DNA of 47,113 nt, from contig JAFVBR010000018.1 of the NCBI GenBank assembly GCA_017479885.1, positions 1 through 47,113 on the forward strand, given 5' to 3'. Shown here in pieces: positions 1 through 8,800 of this stretch. Position numbers and translations under genes: made by a program. Source of the DNA: Paludibacteraceae bacterium (GTDB taxonomy: Bacteria; Bacteroidota; Bacteroidia; Bacteroidales; Paludibacteraceae). Position 1 is the stretch's first letter, and every line of letters starts with the position of its first letter. Under the pieces are notes generated by a model that ran no database searches, was not told the origin of the DNA, and saw only the letters and a list, made by a program, of their open reading frames with translations.

Positions 1-6
1 GAAAAA

Positions 7-132
7 TCAGCCTGCAAAATGCTACTTAGAGCACTTTTGAAAGTAAATTTTATGCCTAAAACGTTTGAAACCTCGCTAACCCCTGCATTTATCGGGCTTG
101 AGACTATATCTCAGCCTGCAAAATGATACTTA
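7..132. repeat. Pair of 22-bp direct repeats in the left non-coding stretch
   Basis: Bases 7-28 and 111-132 are the same 22-mer with one mismatch, beginning TCAGCCTGCAAAATG and ending TACTTA. The rest of 1-263 holds no credible gene: short open frames lack family resemblance and the base composition is AT-rich. Related scraps (GCCTAA) recur at about 54, 134 and 203. The role is unknown; it could be the tail of a dispersed repeat whose other part lies outside the window. Confidence 0.6.
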
Positions 133-263
133 CGCCTAATACTTTCAGTTTCTTATAATTATTTTCCGTGCATGTTAAATAATGCCCTGTTTAGGATGAG
201 AGCCTAATGCCTTTATCAGGGACGGATTACCCGCCGGGTAATACCATCGCAATACCATTCCGC

Positions 264-295
264 TTGCATAATTGCTTTTATTTTACTATCTTTGC
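264..295 (+). promoter_or_regulatory. Bacteroides-type promoter for nadC
   Basis: TTG at 264-266 and TATCTTTGC at 287-295 match the -33 and -7 elements used by the primary sigma factor of Bacteroidetes, with a 20-base spacer. Transcription would start near 300, giving a leader of roughly 65 bases before the nadC ATG. The call rests on motif and spacing alone. Confidence 0.65.
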
Positions 296-366
296 AGCCG
301 TATAATTGTGTGCCTGAAAAAGGTGCACTTTTGCACATACTTGAAACTAAATAATTACATGATATT

Positions 367-1245
367 ATGAAATATATTTCGACAGAAGAACTCAACAAGC
401 TGATCGCACAGTGGTTCAGAGAGGACATAGGTGATGGCGACCACACCTCACTCAGTTGCATACCCGAGACAGCCATGGGATGCCAGCAACTCATTATCAA
501 AGAAGAAGGCATACTGGCAGGAGTGGAAGTGGCGGAACACGTCATTCACTATTTCGACCCCGAACTGCGCATTGAGTCGTTCATCAAGGACGGTGCACAC
601 GTAGTGCCCGGCGATATTGCCTTCCGTGTTTATGGCAAGGTGCTCTCCCTGCTGCAGGTGGAGCGCACCATGCTCAACATCATGCAGCGAATGTCGGGCA
701 TAGCCACCACAGCCAACCGTTACCAGTCGCTCATTCATGACACCGGCTGCCGCGTACTTGACACGCGCAAGACCACTCCCGGACTCCGCCTGCTGGAGAA
801 AGAGGCGGTGGCCATAGGCGGAGGCACCAACCACCGCATCGGTCTCTTCGACATGATTCTTCTCAAGGACAACCATGTGGACTTTGCAGGCTCTATCACT
901 GCCGCCATCACGCGTGCACAAGACTATTGCAAAAAGAACAACAAAGATTTGCGCATTGAGATAGAAGTCCGCAACGAGCAGGAGATACAAGAGGCACTCG
1001 CTACCAACGGAGCAGACCGCATCATGCTCGACAACTTCACTCCCGAGCGCACACGCAAGGCGGTGGAGATAATCCGCCAGTGGGAGAAGCAGAACGGCCG
1101 CCACATTGAGATTGAGTCGTCAGGCGGCATCACCATCAACACCCTCCGCGACTATGCCCTCTGCGGCGTGGACTTCATCTCGGTCGGCGCACTCACCCAC
1201 TCCGTCAAGAGTCTGGACATGTCATTCAAGGCGGTAAAGGAATAG
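367..1245 (+). CDS. nadC: Nicotinate-nucleotide pyrophosphorylase (carboxylating)
   Basis: This is quinolinate phosphoribosyltransferase, which joins quinolinate and PRPP to give nicotinate mononucleotide, CO2 and pyrophosphate in cytosolic NAD synthesis. The 292-residue length is normal. The substrate-binding motif TRKTTPGLR is at 133-141, followed by HRIGLFDMILLKDNH, the ADRIMLDNF strand and the ESSGGI loop of the barrel. The ATG at 367 gives the expected N-terminus and lies below a good promoter. No nadA or nadB is next to it, but nadD (16330) and nadK (45065) are in the same window. The stop codon TAG overlaps the first unit of a heptamer repeat that fills the gap to the next gene. Confidence 0.96.
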   Translation: MKYISTEELNKLIAQWFREDIGDGDHTSLSCIPETAMGCQQLIIKEEGILAGVEVAEHVIHYFDPELRIESFIKDGAHVVPGDIAFRVYGKVLSLLQVERTMLNIMQRMSGIATTANRYQSLIHDTGCRVLDTRKTTPGLRLLEKEAVAIGGGTNHRIGLFDMILLKDNHVDFAGSITAAITRAQDYCKKNNKDLRIEIEVRNEQEIQEALATNGADRIMLDNFTPERTRKAVEIIRQWEKQNGRHIEIESSGGITINTLRDYALCGVDFISVGALTHSVKSLDMSFKAVKE

Positions 1246-1322
1246 TTGAAAGTGGAAAGTTTAGAGTTGAGAGAAGTTTTATAGTGGAAAGTTTTTAAGT
1301 ATAAAGTTCAAGGTTTATAGTC
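1244..1322 (+). repeat. Degenerate heptamer array between nadC and pepP
   Basis: Four clear 7-base units (AGTTGAA, AGTGGAA, AGTTTAG, AGTTGAG) run from 1244 to 1271, starting inside the nadC stop codon. More degenerate AGTGGAA/AGTTCAA-like units continue to the ATG at 1323. The stretch is rich in A and G on the coding strand and has no Shine-Dalgarno site. The core TTGAAAG is shared with the arrays before prfB, dnaE and mnmE. Confidence 0.75.
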
Positions 1323-3125
1323 ATGACAACAATACAACAAAGAATAGAGGCACTGAGAAGTCTGATGCAGGAGCACGGACTGAGTGCATACATCGTGCCG
1401 GGCACCGACCCGCACGCAAGCGAATATATGTGTGACCACTGGAAAGAAATTACCTGGCTCAGCGGGTTCAAAGGCGAGACTGGCACTGTGCTCGTCACAC
1501 TCGACGAGGCGTTCCTCTGGACAGACTCGCGCTACTATCTGCAAGCCGACAAAGAGCTGACAGGCACAGGCGTAAGTCTCATGCGCGAAAGCGACATCGA
1601 CACCCCCACCATTCCCGAGTGGCTTGCCGGCAACCTGAAGCATGGAGATACAGTGGGAGTCAACCCCGAGATGTTCACCGTCAGCGGTTACAAAGCATTG
1701 GCTGACGAACTCTCCAATGCCGGCATATCGCTCTTCAGCATCGACTTCATCCGTAAGTTGTGGACAGCCGACAGACCTCCTGTTCCACAAGTGCCTCTGT
1801 ATGAATACAGTGCCGAGTTCGCAGGAGAAACCACGCAGAGCAAACTCGCCCGGGTACGCGCAGAGATGAAGAAGCGTAAAACCGACACCATGGTTATCTC
1901 CGCACTCGACGAGATAGCATGGCTGCTCAATATCCGCGGTTTAGACGTGGACTTCAACCCCGTAGTAATCAGCTATCTGCTTCTCCGCCTTGACTCGTGC
2001 ACTCTCTTCGTTGACCCCGAGAAAGTGACTGCCGAAGCCGCCGCATATCTCAGAAAAGAGAGCATCACCGTATGCGGATACGAAGATATCTTCCCCGCAC
2101 TCAGCAATCTGCCCTCCACGGCTTCTGTGCTCTTCGACGGCAGCCGTCTCAACCGCGCATTGTACGAGGCATTGCCCGAACACTGCAAGAAGACAGACAC
2201 CCAGTCGCCTGTGCTGGTGATGAAGAGCGTCAAGAACCCCGTAGAACTTGAGGGAGAGCGCATCGCCATGCGTCAGGATGCAGTGGCACTGACACGTTTC
2301 TTCCGCTGGTTGGAAGAAGAAGCATTCCGTGGCGGCAAGACTCCCACGGAATACGACCTGATGGAGAAACTGCACGAATACAGAGCGATGGGCAAGAATT
2401 TCGTGACCGAGAGTTTCGGCACCATAGCAGGTTACAAAGGCAACGGAGCCATTGTGCACTACGAAGCCACCATGCAGGACTGCGCTACCGTTTATCCCGA
2501 AGGTATGCTGCTGCTCGACTCCGGCGGGCAGTATCTTGACGGCACAACCGACATCACCCGCACAGTTTGGCTCGGAGGCGAGATACCCGAGCAGGCAAAA
2601 CTCGACTACACTTACGTGCTCAAGGGGCACATCGCACTTGCCACTGTCCGCTTCCCCAAAGGCACCCGTGGCAACCAGTTGGACGCACTCGCAAAGCAGT
2701 ACATGTGGCAGGCAGGCATAACCTACGGGCATGGTACAGGTCATGGCGTAGGCCATTTCCTCGGTTGTCACGAGGGTCCGCAGAATGTGCGCACTGACAA
2801 CAACCCCACCGTCCTCAAGGCAGGAAACATCTGCTCCGACGAACCGGGCATCTACCGCACCGGCATGTGGGGAGTGCGCATCGAGAACCTTGTTGCAGTA
2901 ACAGAGGCGCCTCAGACCGATGCCCGCACGACTGACGACCAATTCCTCTGCTGGGAGACACTCACTCTCTGCTACTACGACACCACTCTCATTGAGATGT
3001 CGCTGCTCACAGAAGAAGAGAAAACATGGCTCAATCGCTATCACGAAAGAGTATATAACGAGATAAGCCCCATGCTCTCAACCGACGATGCCGCATGGCT
3101 TAAAAACAAATGCAAGGCAATATAA
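1323..3125 (+). CDS. pepP: Xaa-Pro aminopeptidase (M24B, APP1 type)
   Basis: This cytosolic metallopeptidase removes N-terminal residues that precede proline. At 600 residues it is the long, three-domain APP1 form: two creatinase-like N-terminal domains and a C-terminal pita-bread catalytic domain from about 310. The expected metal ligands are visible: D399 in LLLDSGGQY, D410 in DGTTDITRT, H474 in GTGHGVGHF, then glutamates in SDEPGIY and GVRIENL. H483 in CHEGP matches the second conserved histidine. There is no signal peptide. The gene lies between two heptamer arrays; the family symbol pepP is used loosely because E. coli PepP is shorter. Confidence 0.93.
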   Translation: MTTIQQRIEALRSLMQEHGLSAYIVPGTDPHASEYMCDHWKEITWLSGFKGETGTVLVTLDEAFLWTDSRYYLQADKELTGTGVSLMRESDIDTPTIPEWLAGNLKHGDTVGVNPEMFTVSGYKALADELSNAGISLFSIDFIRKLWTADRPPVPQVPLYEYSAEFAGETTQSKLARVRAEMKKRKTDTMVISALDEIAWLLNIRGLDVDFNPVVISYLLLRLDSCTLFVDPEKVTAEAAAYLRKESITVCGYEDIFPALSNLPSTASVLFDGSRLNRALYEALPEHCKKTDTQSPVLVMKSVKNPVELEGERIAMRQDAVALTRFFRWLEEEAFRGGKTPTEYDLMEKLHEYRAMGKNFVTESFGTIAGYKGNGAIVHYEATMQDCATVYPEGMLLLDSGGQYLDGTTDITRTVWLGGEIPEQAKLDYTYVLKGHIALATVRFPKGTRGNQLDALAKQYMWQAGITYGHGTGHGVGHFLGCHEGPQNVRTDNNPTVLKAGNICSDEPGIYRTGMWGVRIENLVAVTEAPQTDARTTDDQFLCWETLTLCYYDTTLIEMSLLTEEEKTWLNRYHERVYNEISPMLSTDDAAWLKNKCKAI

Positions 3126-3148
3126 AACTTGAAACTTGAAACTAAAAA
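3126..3148 (+). repeat. Two CTTGAAA heptamers before prfB
   Basis: CTTGAAA occurs at 3128-3134 and 3135-3141, followed by a decayed CTAAAAA. The array begins two bases after the pepP stop codon and ends 6 bases before the prfB ATG, so the whole gap between the genes is repeat-derived. Confidence 0.65.
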
Positions 3149-3154
3149 CCAACA

Positions 3155-4261
3155 ATGATTACACTCGAACAACTGAAAGACATACAAGACCGCACCGACA
3201 AACTGCGTCATTATCTCAATATCGACGAGAAGCAGATGCAACTCAAGGAGGAGGAGTTGCGCACACAGGACCCTGACTTCTGGAACGACCAGAAAGCCGC
3301 AGAGGCACAAATGAAGAAAGTGAAGACTCTGAAAAACTGGATTCAGGGCTTCGAAGGAGTGCGCAAAGCCGCAGAAGAACTACAGCTTGCCTTCGACTAT
3401 TTCAAGGAAGAGATAGTCACCGAAGAAGAGGTTGATGCCGCCTACTCTACCGCTCTGCGCGAGGTGGAAGACCTTGAGATGAAGAACATGCTCTCTCACG
3501 AGGAGGACCAGATGCCGGCTGTGCTCAAGATTGTGGCAGGTGCAGGAGGCACCGAGGCACAGGACTGGGCAGACATGCTCATGCGTATGTATCTGCGCTA
3601 CTGCGAAAAGCACGGCTACAAGACTACCATACAGAACCTGCAGGAGGGTGAGGAAGCCGGAATCAAAACCGTCACTTTCAATGTGGAAGGCGACATGGCT
3701 TACGGCTATCTCAAGTCCGAGAACGGCGTTCACCGCCTTGTCCGCGTCTCTCCCTACAATGCTCAGGGCAAGCGTATGACCTCCTTCTCGTCCGTCTTCG
3801 TTGTGCCGCTCATTGACGACACCATCGAGGTTGAAGTCAACCCCGCCGGCATCAGTTGGGACACATTCCGAAGTTCCGGTGCAGGAGGACAGAACGTCAA
3901 CAAAGTGGAGTCCGGCGTGCGTCTGCACTACAAATTCAAGAACCCGCTTACGGGTATGGACGATGAGATAGTAATTGAGAACACCGAGACCCGCGACCAG
4001 CCCAAGAACCGCGAGAATGCACTGCGTCTCTTGCGCTCGCAACTCTACGAACTTGAACTTGAGAAACGCCGTCAGGCGGCAGCCAAAGTGGAGGCAGGCA
4101 AGAAGAAGATTGAATGGGGCAGCCAGATTCGCTCATACGTGTTCGACGACCGCCGCGTGAAGGACCACCGCACCAACTATCAGACCAGCAACGTCAATGC
4201 AGTGATGGACGGCGACCTCGACGAATTCATCAAAGCATATCTCATGGAGTTCCCAGACTGA
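3155..4261 (+). CDS. prfB: Peptide chain release factor 2
   Basis: RF2 ends translation at UGA and UAA. The catalytic GGQ is at residues 244-246 (SSGAGGQNVNKVE), and the stop-recognition tripeptide sits in LVRVSPYNAQGKRMTSF as SPY at 199-201, where the textbook motif is SPF. From memory SPY is the usual form in Bacteroidetes, but I cannot check this. Length is 368. The frame is continuous through RHYLNID near residue 20, where many bacteria have an in-frame UGA and an autoregulatory +1 frameshift, so that control is absent. The gene ends with TGA, its own cognate stop, and the last 24 bases are duplicated directly downstream. Confidence 0.96.
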   Translation: MITLEQLKDIQDRTDKLRHYLNIDEKQMQLKEEELRTQDPDFWNDQKAAEAQMKKVKTLKNWIQGFEGVRKAAEELQLAFDYFKEEIVTEEEVDAAYSTALREVEDLEMKNMLSHEEDQMPAVLKIVAGAGGTEAQDWADMLMRMYLRYCEKHGYKTTIQNLQEGEEAGIKTVTFNVEGDMAYGYLKSENGVHRLVRVSPYNAQGKRMTSFSSVFVVPLIDDTIEVEVNPAGISWDTFRSSGAGGQNVNKVESGVRLHYKFKNPLTGMDDEIVIENTETRDQPKNRENALRLLRSQLYELELEKRRQAAAKVEAGKKKIEWGSQIRSYVFDDRRVKDHRTNYQTSNVNAVMDGDLDEFIKAYLMEFPD

Positions 4262-4284
4262 TATCTCATGGAGTTTCCAGACTG
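4237..4284 (+). repeat. 24-bp tandem duplication across the prfB stop codon
   Basis: Bases 4237-4260 and 4261-4284 are the same 24-mer (ATATCTCATGGAGTT... ...CCAGACTG) with a single C/T difference. The A of the prfB TGA is the first base of the second copy. The second copy would encode the same C-terminal YLMEFPD residues, so the event looks like a recent duplication of the gene end that left the stop in place. Confidence 0.9.
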
Positions 4285-4323
4285 ACTCCTACCCCGCTCC
4301 TTCCCGAGAGAGAACTGACACTT

Positions 4324-4354
4324 ACGGCAAAAACACGGCAAAAACACGGCAAAA
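4324..4354 (+). repeat. Short 11-bp tandem repeat
   Basis: ACGGCAAAAAC occurs at 4324-4334 and 4335-4345, followed by a partial third copy to 4354. It lies in the 195-base gap between prfB and the peptidase gene; the rest of that gap shows no gene or clear promoter. Confidence 0.75.
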
Positions 4355-4456
4355 GAAACTGACTGTAACGAATAATCAAGCCAACCACCTGCAAGGATTA
4401 AACATATAACATAATTAACAACAGATAATATAAGGAACAACAAAATACTATCTGAT

Positions 4457-5659
4457 ATGAAAAAGACTATTTTTATTGCAGCATTGCTGGGGATGATGGT
4501 TCCCGCAATGGCACAGAACGACAGTATTCCCGAAGAGAAGAAAGACTCGGGATTCGTATTCACCACGGTGAAAGAGAACCCTATCACCTCCGTCAAAGAC
4601 CAAAACCGCTCGGGCACCTGCTGGGCATTCTCAACCATCGGCTTCCTTGAGTCGGAACTGCTGCGTCTTGGCAAGGGCGAGAAGGACCTCAGCGAGATGT
4701 TCGTTGTTCACCACACCATGCAGGACCGTGCAGAGTACGTGGTCCGCATGTACGGCGAGGCACAGTTTGCTGCCGGAGGCTCCGCTTACGACGTGATTTA
4801 CTGCTTGAAGAACTACGGCATGGTGCCGCAGGAGGTTATGCCCGGCATCATGTACGGCGACACCTTGCCCAACCACAACGAACTTGACGCAGTGGCTAAA
4901 GGCTACGTAAACGGCATTACAAAGAGCAACCTGAAAAAACTGACTCCCGTGTGGAAAAAAGGTCTGCAGGCTGTATATGACACCTATCTCGGCGAGATAC
5001 CCGAGGAGTTTGAGTACGAGGGCAAGAAATACACTCCGAAGAGCTATGCTGAGTCGCTCGGACTGAATGCCGATGACTATGTTTCAATCACTTCTTACAC
5101 CCACCATCCTTTCTACACGCAGTTTGCACTCGAGGTGCCCGACAACTGGCGTATGGACCAGATGTACAACGTGCCTATGGAGGACCTGATGGCTATCATT
5201 GACAATGCCCTTGACAAAGGTTACACTCTTGCATGGGGAGCCGACGTGAGCGAGATTGGTTTCACCCGAACAGGTATAGGCGTTATGCCTGATGCAGACA
5301 AAGGAGCAGACCTTACAGGCTCTGACGCCGCCAAGTGGTTGGGTCTGAGTCAGGCAGACAAGCGCAAAGAACTGACCAGCAAGCCTCTGCCCGAGATGGA
5401 GATTACCCAAGAGATGCGCCAGACCGCCTTCGACAACTGGGAGACCACCGACGACCATGGCATGCAGATATACGGCACTGCCACCGACCAGAACGGCAAA
5501 TTGTATTATATGGTAAAGAACTCGTGGGGTACACAGCGCAGTGATTACAAGGGTATCTGGTACATCAGCCGCGCCTTCATGCAGTACAAGACCAACGACG
5601 TGCTTGTGCACAAAGACGCCCTGCCAAAAGACATAAAGAAGAAATTAGGAATAAAATAA
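4457..5659 (+). CDS. Secreted C1-family cysteine peptidase (aminopeptidase C / bleomycin hydrolase type)
   Basis: This is a 400-residue papain-like peptidase of the C1B branch. Residues 1-20 are a signal peptide ending AMAQ, so the enzyme is exported, unlike cytosolic PepC of Firmicutes. The catalytic set is complete: oxyanion Q49 and nucleophile C55 in QNRSGTCWAFS, H334 in DDHGMQIYG and N355 in VKNSWGT. The long insert between Cys and His is usual for bleomycin-hydrolase-like members. It probably trims peptides in the periplasm, which is an inference. It is flanked upstream by an 11-bp repeat and downstream by an inverted heptamer array. No matching promoter was found in the gap before it. 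Confidence 0.9.
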   Translation: MKKTIFIAALLGMMVPAMAQNDSIPEEKKDSGFVFTTVKENPITSVKDQNRSGTCWAFSTIGFLESELLRLGKGEKDLSEMFVVHHTMQDRAEYVVRMYGEAQFAAGGSAYDVIYCLKNYGMVPQEVMPGIMYGDTLPNHNELDAVAKGYVNGITKSNLKKLTPVWKKGLQAVYDTYLGEIPEEFEYEGKKYTPKSYAESLGLNADDYVSITSYTHHPFYTQFALEVPDNWRMDQMYNVPMEDLMAIIDNALDKGYTLAWGADVSEIGFTRTGIGVMPDADKGADLTGSDAAKWLGLSQADKRKELTSKPLPEMEITQEMRQTAFDNWETTDDHGMQIYGTATDQNGKLYYMVKNSWGTQRSDYKGIWYISRAFMQYKTNDVLVHKDALPKDIKKKLGIK

Positions 5660-5685
5660 ATCTGCAATAACACCCCCAACTTCGG

Positions 5686-5872
5686 TTTCAAGTTTCAAGT
5701 TTCAGGTTTCAAGTTTCAGGTCGTTTAAGAAACTTAAATCTTTCCACCAGACGACTCCTTTAAACTTCAAACTCTCCACGACTTAGCCAATCGTACCCCA
5801 AGAAAGGATAAAGAAACCTGAAACTTGAAACCTGAAACTTGAAACCTGAAACCTGAAACTTGAAACCTGAAA
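5686..5872. repeat. Two heptamer arrays forming a 35-bp inverted repeat
   Basis: Five units of TTTCARG run from 5686 to 5720; eight units of CYTGAAA run from 5817 to 5872. The reverse complement of the left array matches 5817-5851 with one mismatch in 35 bases, including the order of the two unit variants, with 96 bases between the arms. The right array stops 11 bases before the dnaE ATG. As RNA or single-stranded DNA this could fold into a long hairpin; I see no Bacteroides promoter in the spacer. Confidence 0.85.
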
Positions 5873-5883
5873 CTCATTCAATC

Positions 5884-8800
5884 ATGAACTTCACACATCT
5901 TCACGTCCACTCTCATTACAGCATTCTCGACGGCATGTCGAAAGTGCCCGACATTGTTGACCACTGCAGAGAAAACGGTATGAACGCAGTGGCATTGACC
6001 GACCACGGCAACATGTACGGCATCAAGGAATTTCTCGACTACTGCAAGAAACTCAACGGCAAACCCGCCAACAAGGTAAAGGAGTGCAAGGAGCAGATTG
6101 CCAAAGCAAAGCAGATGATAGAGCAGTTGTCGGCATGGGAAGAGCAACTCCTGACCGAGACCGATGAGCACGAAAAGGACACTCTGGGCACACGAATCAA
6201 TGATGCAAAAAAAGCTGCAGAAGCACTGCCCGACTTGGAGGCTGACCTTCCACGATTGGAAAAGAAAGCTGCAGAATACGTGCCGTTCAAACCAATAGTA
6301 GGTGTAGAAGCATACTGTGCACGCAGAAGCCGCCATCTGAAGGAGAAAGGCTTCAAGCAGATAACGGGAGAAGACAAAGAGATTATTGTGGACCGTTCCG
6401 GCTGGCACCTGATACTTCTTGCCAAGAACAAGACCGGCTACTACAATCTCTGCCGCATTGTCTCGCTCTCTTTCATAGAAGGTTTCTACGATCGTCCGCG
6501 TATTGACAAAGAGCTGTTGGAGCAGTATCATGAAGGTATCATCTGTTCGTCGGCATGTCTCGGAGGAGAATTGCCGCAACTGATTCTGCAGGGCAAGACG
6601 GACAAGGCTGAGGAGTCTATCAGGTGGTTCAAGTCAGTCTTCGGTGATGACTACTACATAGAACTCATGCGCCACCAGACCGACAAACCGGGAGCGGACA
6701 CTGATGTATATCAGAAGCAGTTGATAGTCAACCCTGTGCTTGTGGAGCTGGCTCGCAAGACCAACACCAAAATCATCTGCACCAACGATGCCCACTTCGT
6801 CAAAGAAGAGCACGCCGAAGCCCACGACCGTCTGATCTGCCTGTCCACGGGCAAATATATTGACGACGTGAACCGCATGCACTACACCAAGCAGGAGTGG
6901 CTGAAGACGCCTGATGAGATGGCTGCCATCTTCAGCGACCTGCCCGAAGCACTTGAGAACACACAGGAGATAGTGGACAAGGTGGAGCTTTACGACATTG
7001 ACTCGGCTCCCATCATGCCGCTCTTCCCCATTCCTGAGGATTTCGGAACGGAGGAAGAGTATCGCCGGCGCTTCACACACGAAGACCTCTTCAACGAATT
7101 CACACGCGATGAGAAAGGAAATGTGGTTCTCAGTCAGGAGGAAGCGGAAAAGAAGATAAAGAAACTGGGTGGCTATGACCGTCTGTACCGCATAAAACTT
7201 GAAGCAGACTACCTGCAAAAACTCACATGGGAGGGTGCTGCCAAGCGTTACCCCGGCGACAAGCTGACAGAGGAGCACAAGGAGAGAATCAACTTCGAGT
7301 TGCACGTGATGAAGACCATGGGTTTCCCCGGCTACTTCCTTATCGTGATGGACTATATTCGCGCAGCAAGAGAGGAACTGGGCGTGAGCGTGGGTCCTGG
7401 TCGCGGTTCGGCGGCAGGTTCCGTAGTCGCCTACTGTCTGTGGATTACGGACCTTGACCCGCTGAAATATGACCTTCTGTTCGAGCGTTTCCTCAATCCT
7501 GACCGAATCTCACTGCCTGATATAGATGTTGACTTCGACGATGCAGGCAGAGAGCGAGTGCTCAACTGGGTGAGCGAGAAATACGGCAAGACCCACGTGG
7601 CACACATCATCACCTACGGCACTATGGCAGCCAAGTCAGCCATTGCCGATGTAGGCCGTGTGCAGCGTGTGCCGCTCGGCGAAGTGAACGAGATAAAGAA
7701 ACTGGTGCCTGACAAGTTCTCCGATGACCTGAAAGACGAGCGTGGCAAGACACCCAAAGTCAACCTCCATAACTGCTACAAGTATGTAAGCGAACTGAAA
7801 GCCCTGCTGAACGGCGAGGATGACAACGTTTCGTCCATGCTTCATTATGCAGAGGAACTGGAGGACACCATCCGTCAGGTGGGAATACACGCCTGCGGAG
7901 TTATCATAGGTGCCGACGACCTTACCAAGTTCGCCCCTCTTGCCACTATCAAGGACCGTGTGACAGGTGAGGACATCATGGTAACGCAATACGACGGGCA
8001 CGTGGTAGAGAATGTGGGTCTGATAAAGATGGACTTCCTCGGTCTGAAGACGCTGACCATCATCAAGGAAGCCCTGCATAACATAGAACACTCAAAGGGC
8101 AAAGCGGCTGTGCCGGACATCGACAACATACCCATTGACGACCCGCTGACATACAAACTGTTCCAGGAAGGCCGCACGATAGCCGTGTTCCAGTTTGAGT
8201 CTCCCGGCATGCAGAAGCACATGAAGAACCTGAAACCCACGCAGATAGGCGACCTCATTGCCATGAATGCCCTCTACCGCCCTGGACCGATGGACTACAT
8301 CGACTCCTTCATCCGCCGCAAACACGGTCTGGAGCCTATCACCTACGATATCCCCGTGATGGAGAAGTATCTGAAAGACACCTACGGAATCACTGTCTAT
8401 CAGGAGCAGGTGATGCTTCTCTCGCGTCTGCTTGCAGGCTTCACGCGCGGACAGGCGGACTCGCTGCGCAAAGCGATGGGCAAGAAGATATTCGCCATGC
8501 TTGCCGACTTGAAACCCAAGTTCATAGAAGGAGGAAAGAAAAACGGGCATGACCCTAAGGTGCTGGAGAAGATATGGAAAGACTGGGAGGCGTTTGCAAG
8601 CTATGCTTTCAACAAGTCGCACGCCGCATGTTATGCATGGGTAGCCTATCAGACAGCCTATCTGAAAGCACATTTCCCTGCCGAGTTCATGGCAGCCAAC
8701 CTCACCGTCTCGAAAGACGACATCACTTCTGTGACAAAACTGATGGACGAGTGCCGTGCGTTGGGAATAAACGTGCTCAGACCTGACGTAAACGAGTCGG

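Noticed and set aside
1941-3044. Long open frame (367 codons) on the minus strand
   Set aside because: It lies wholly inside pepP and has no family resemblance or signals; pepP has all its catalytic residues.
3155-3250. Programmed frameshift in prfB
   Set aside because: The frame is open with no early UGA, so no shift is needed.
5686-5872. Invertible promoter
   Set aside because: The inverted repeats are suitable, but the 96-base spacer has no TAnnTTTG box in either direction and no recombinase is nearby. Kept only as a structure to test.
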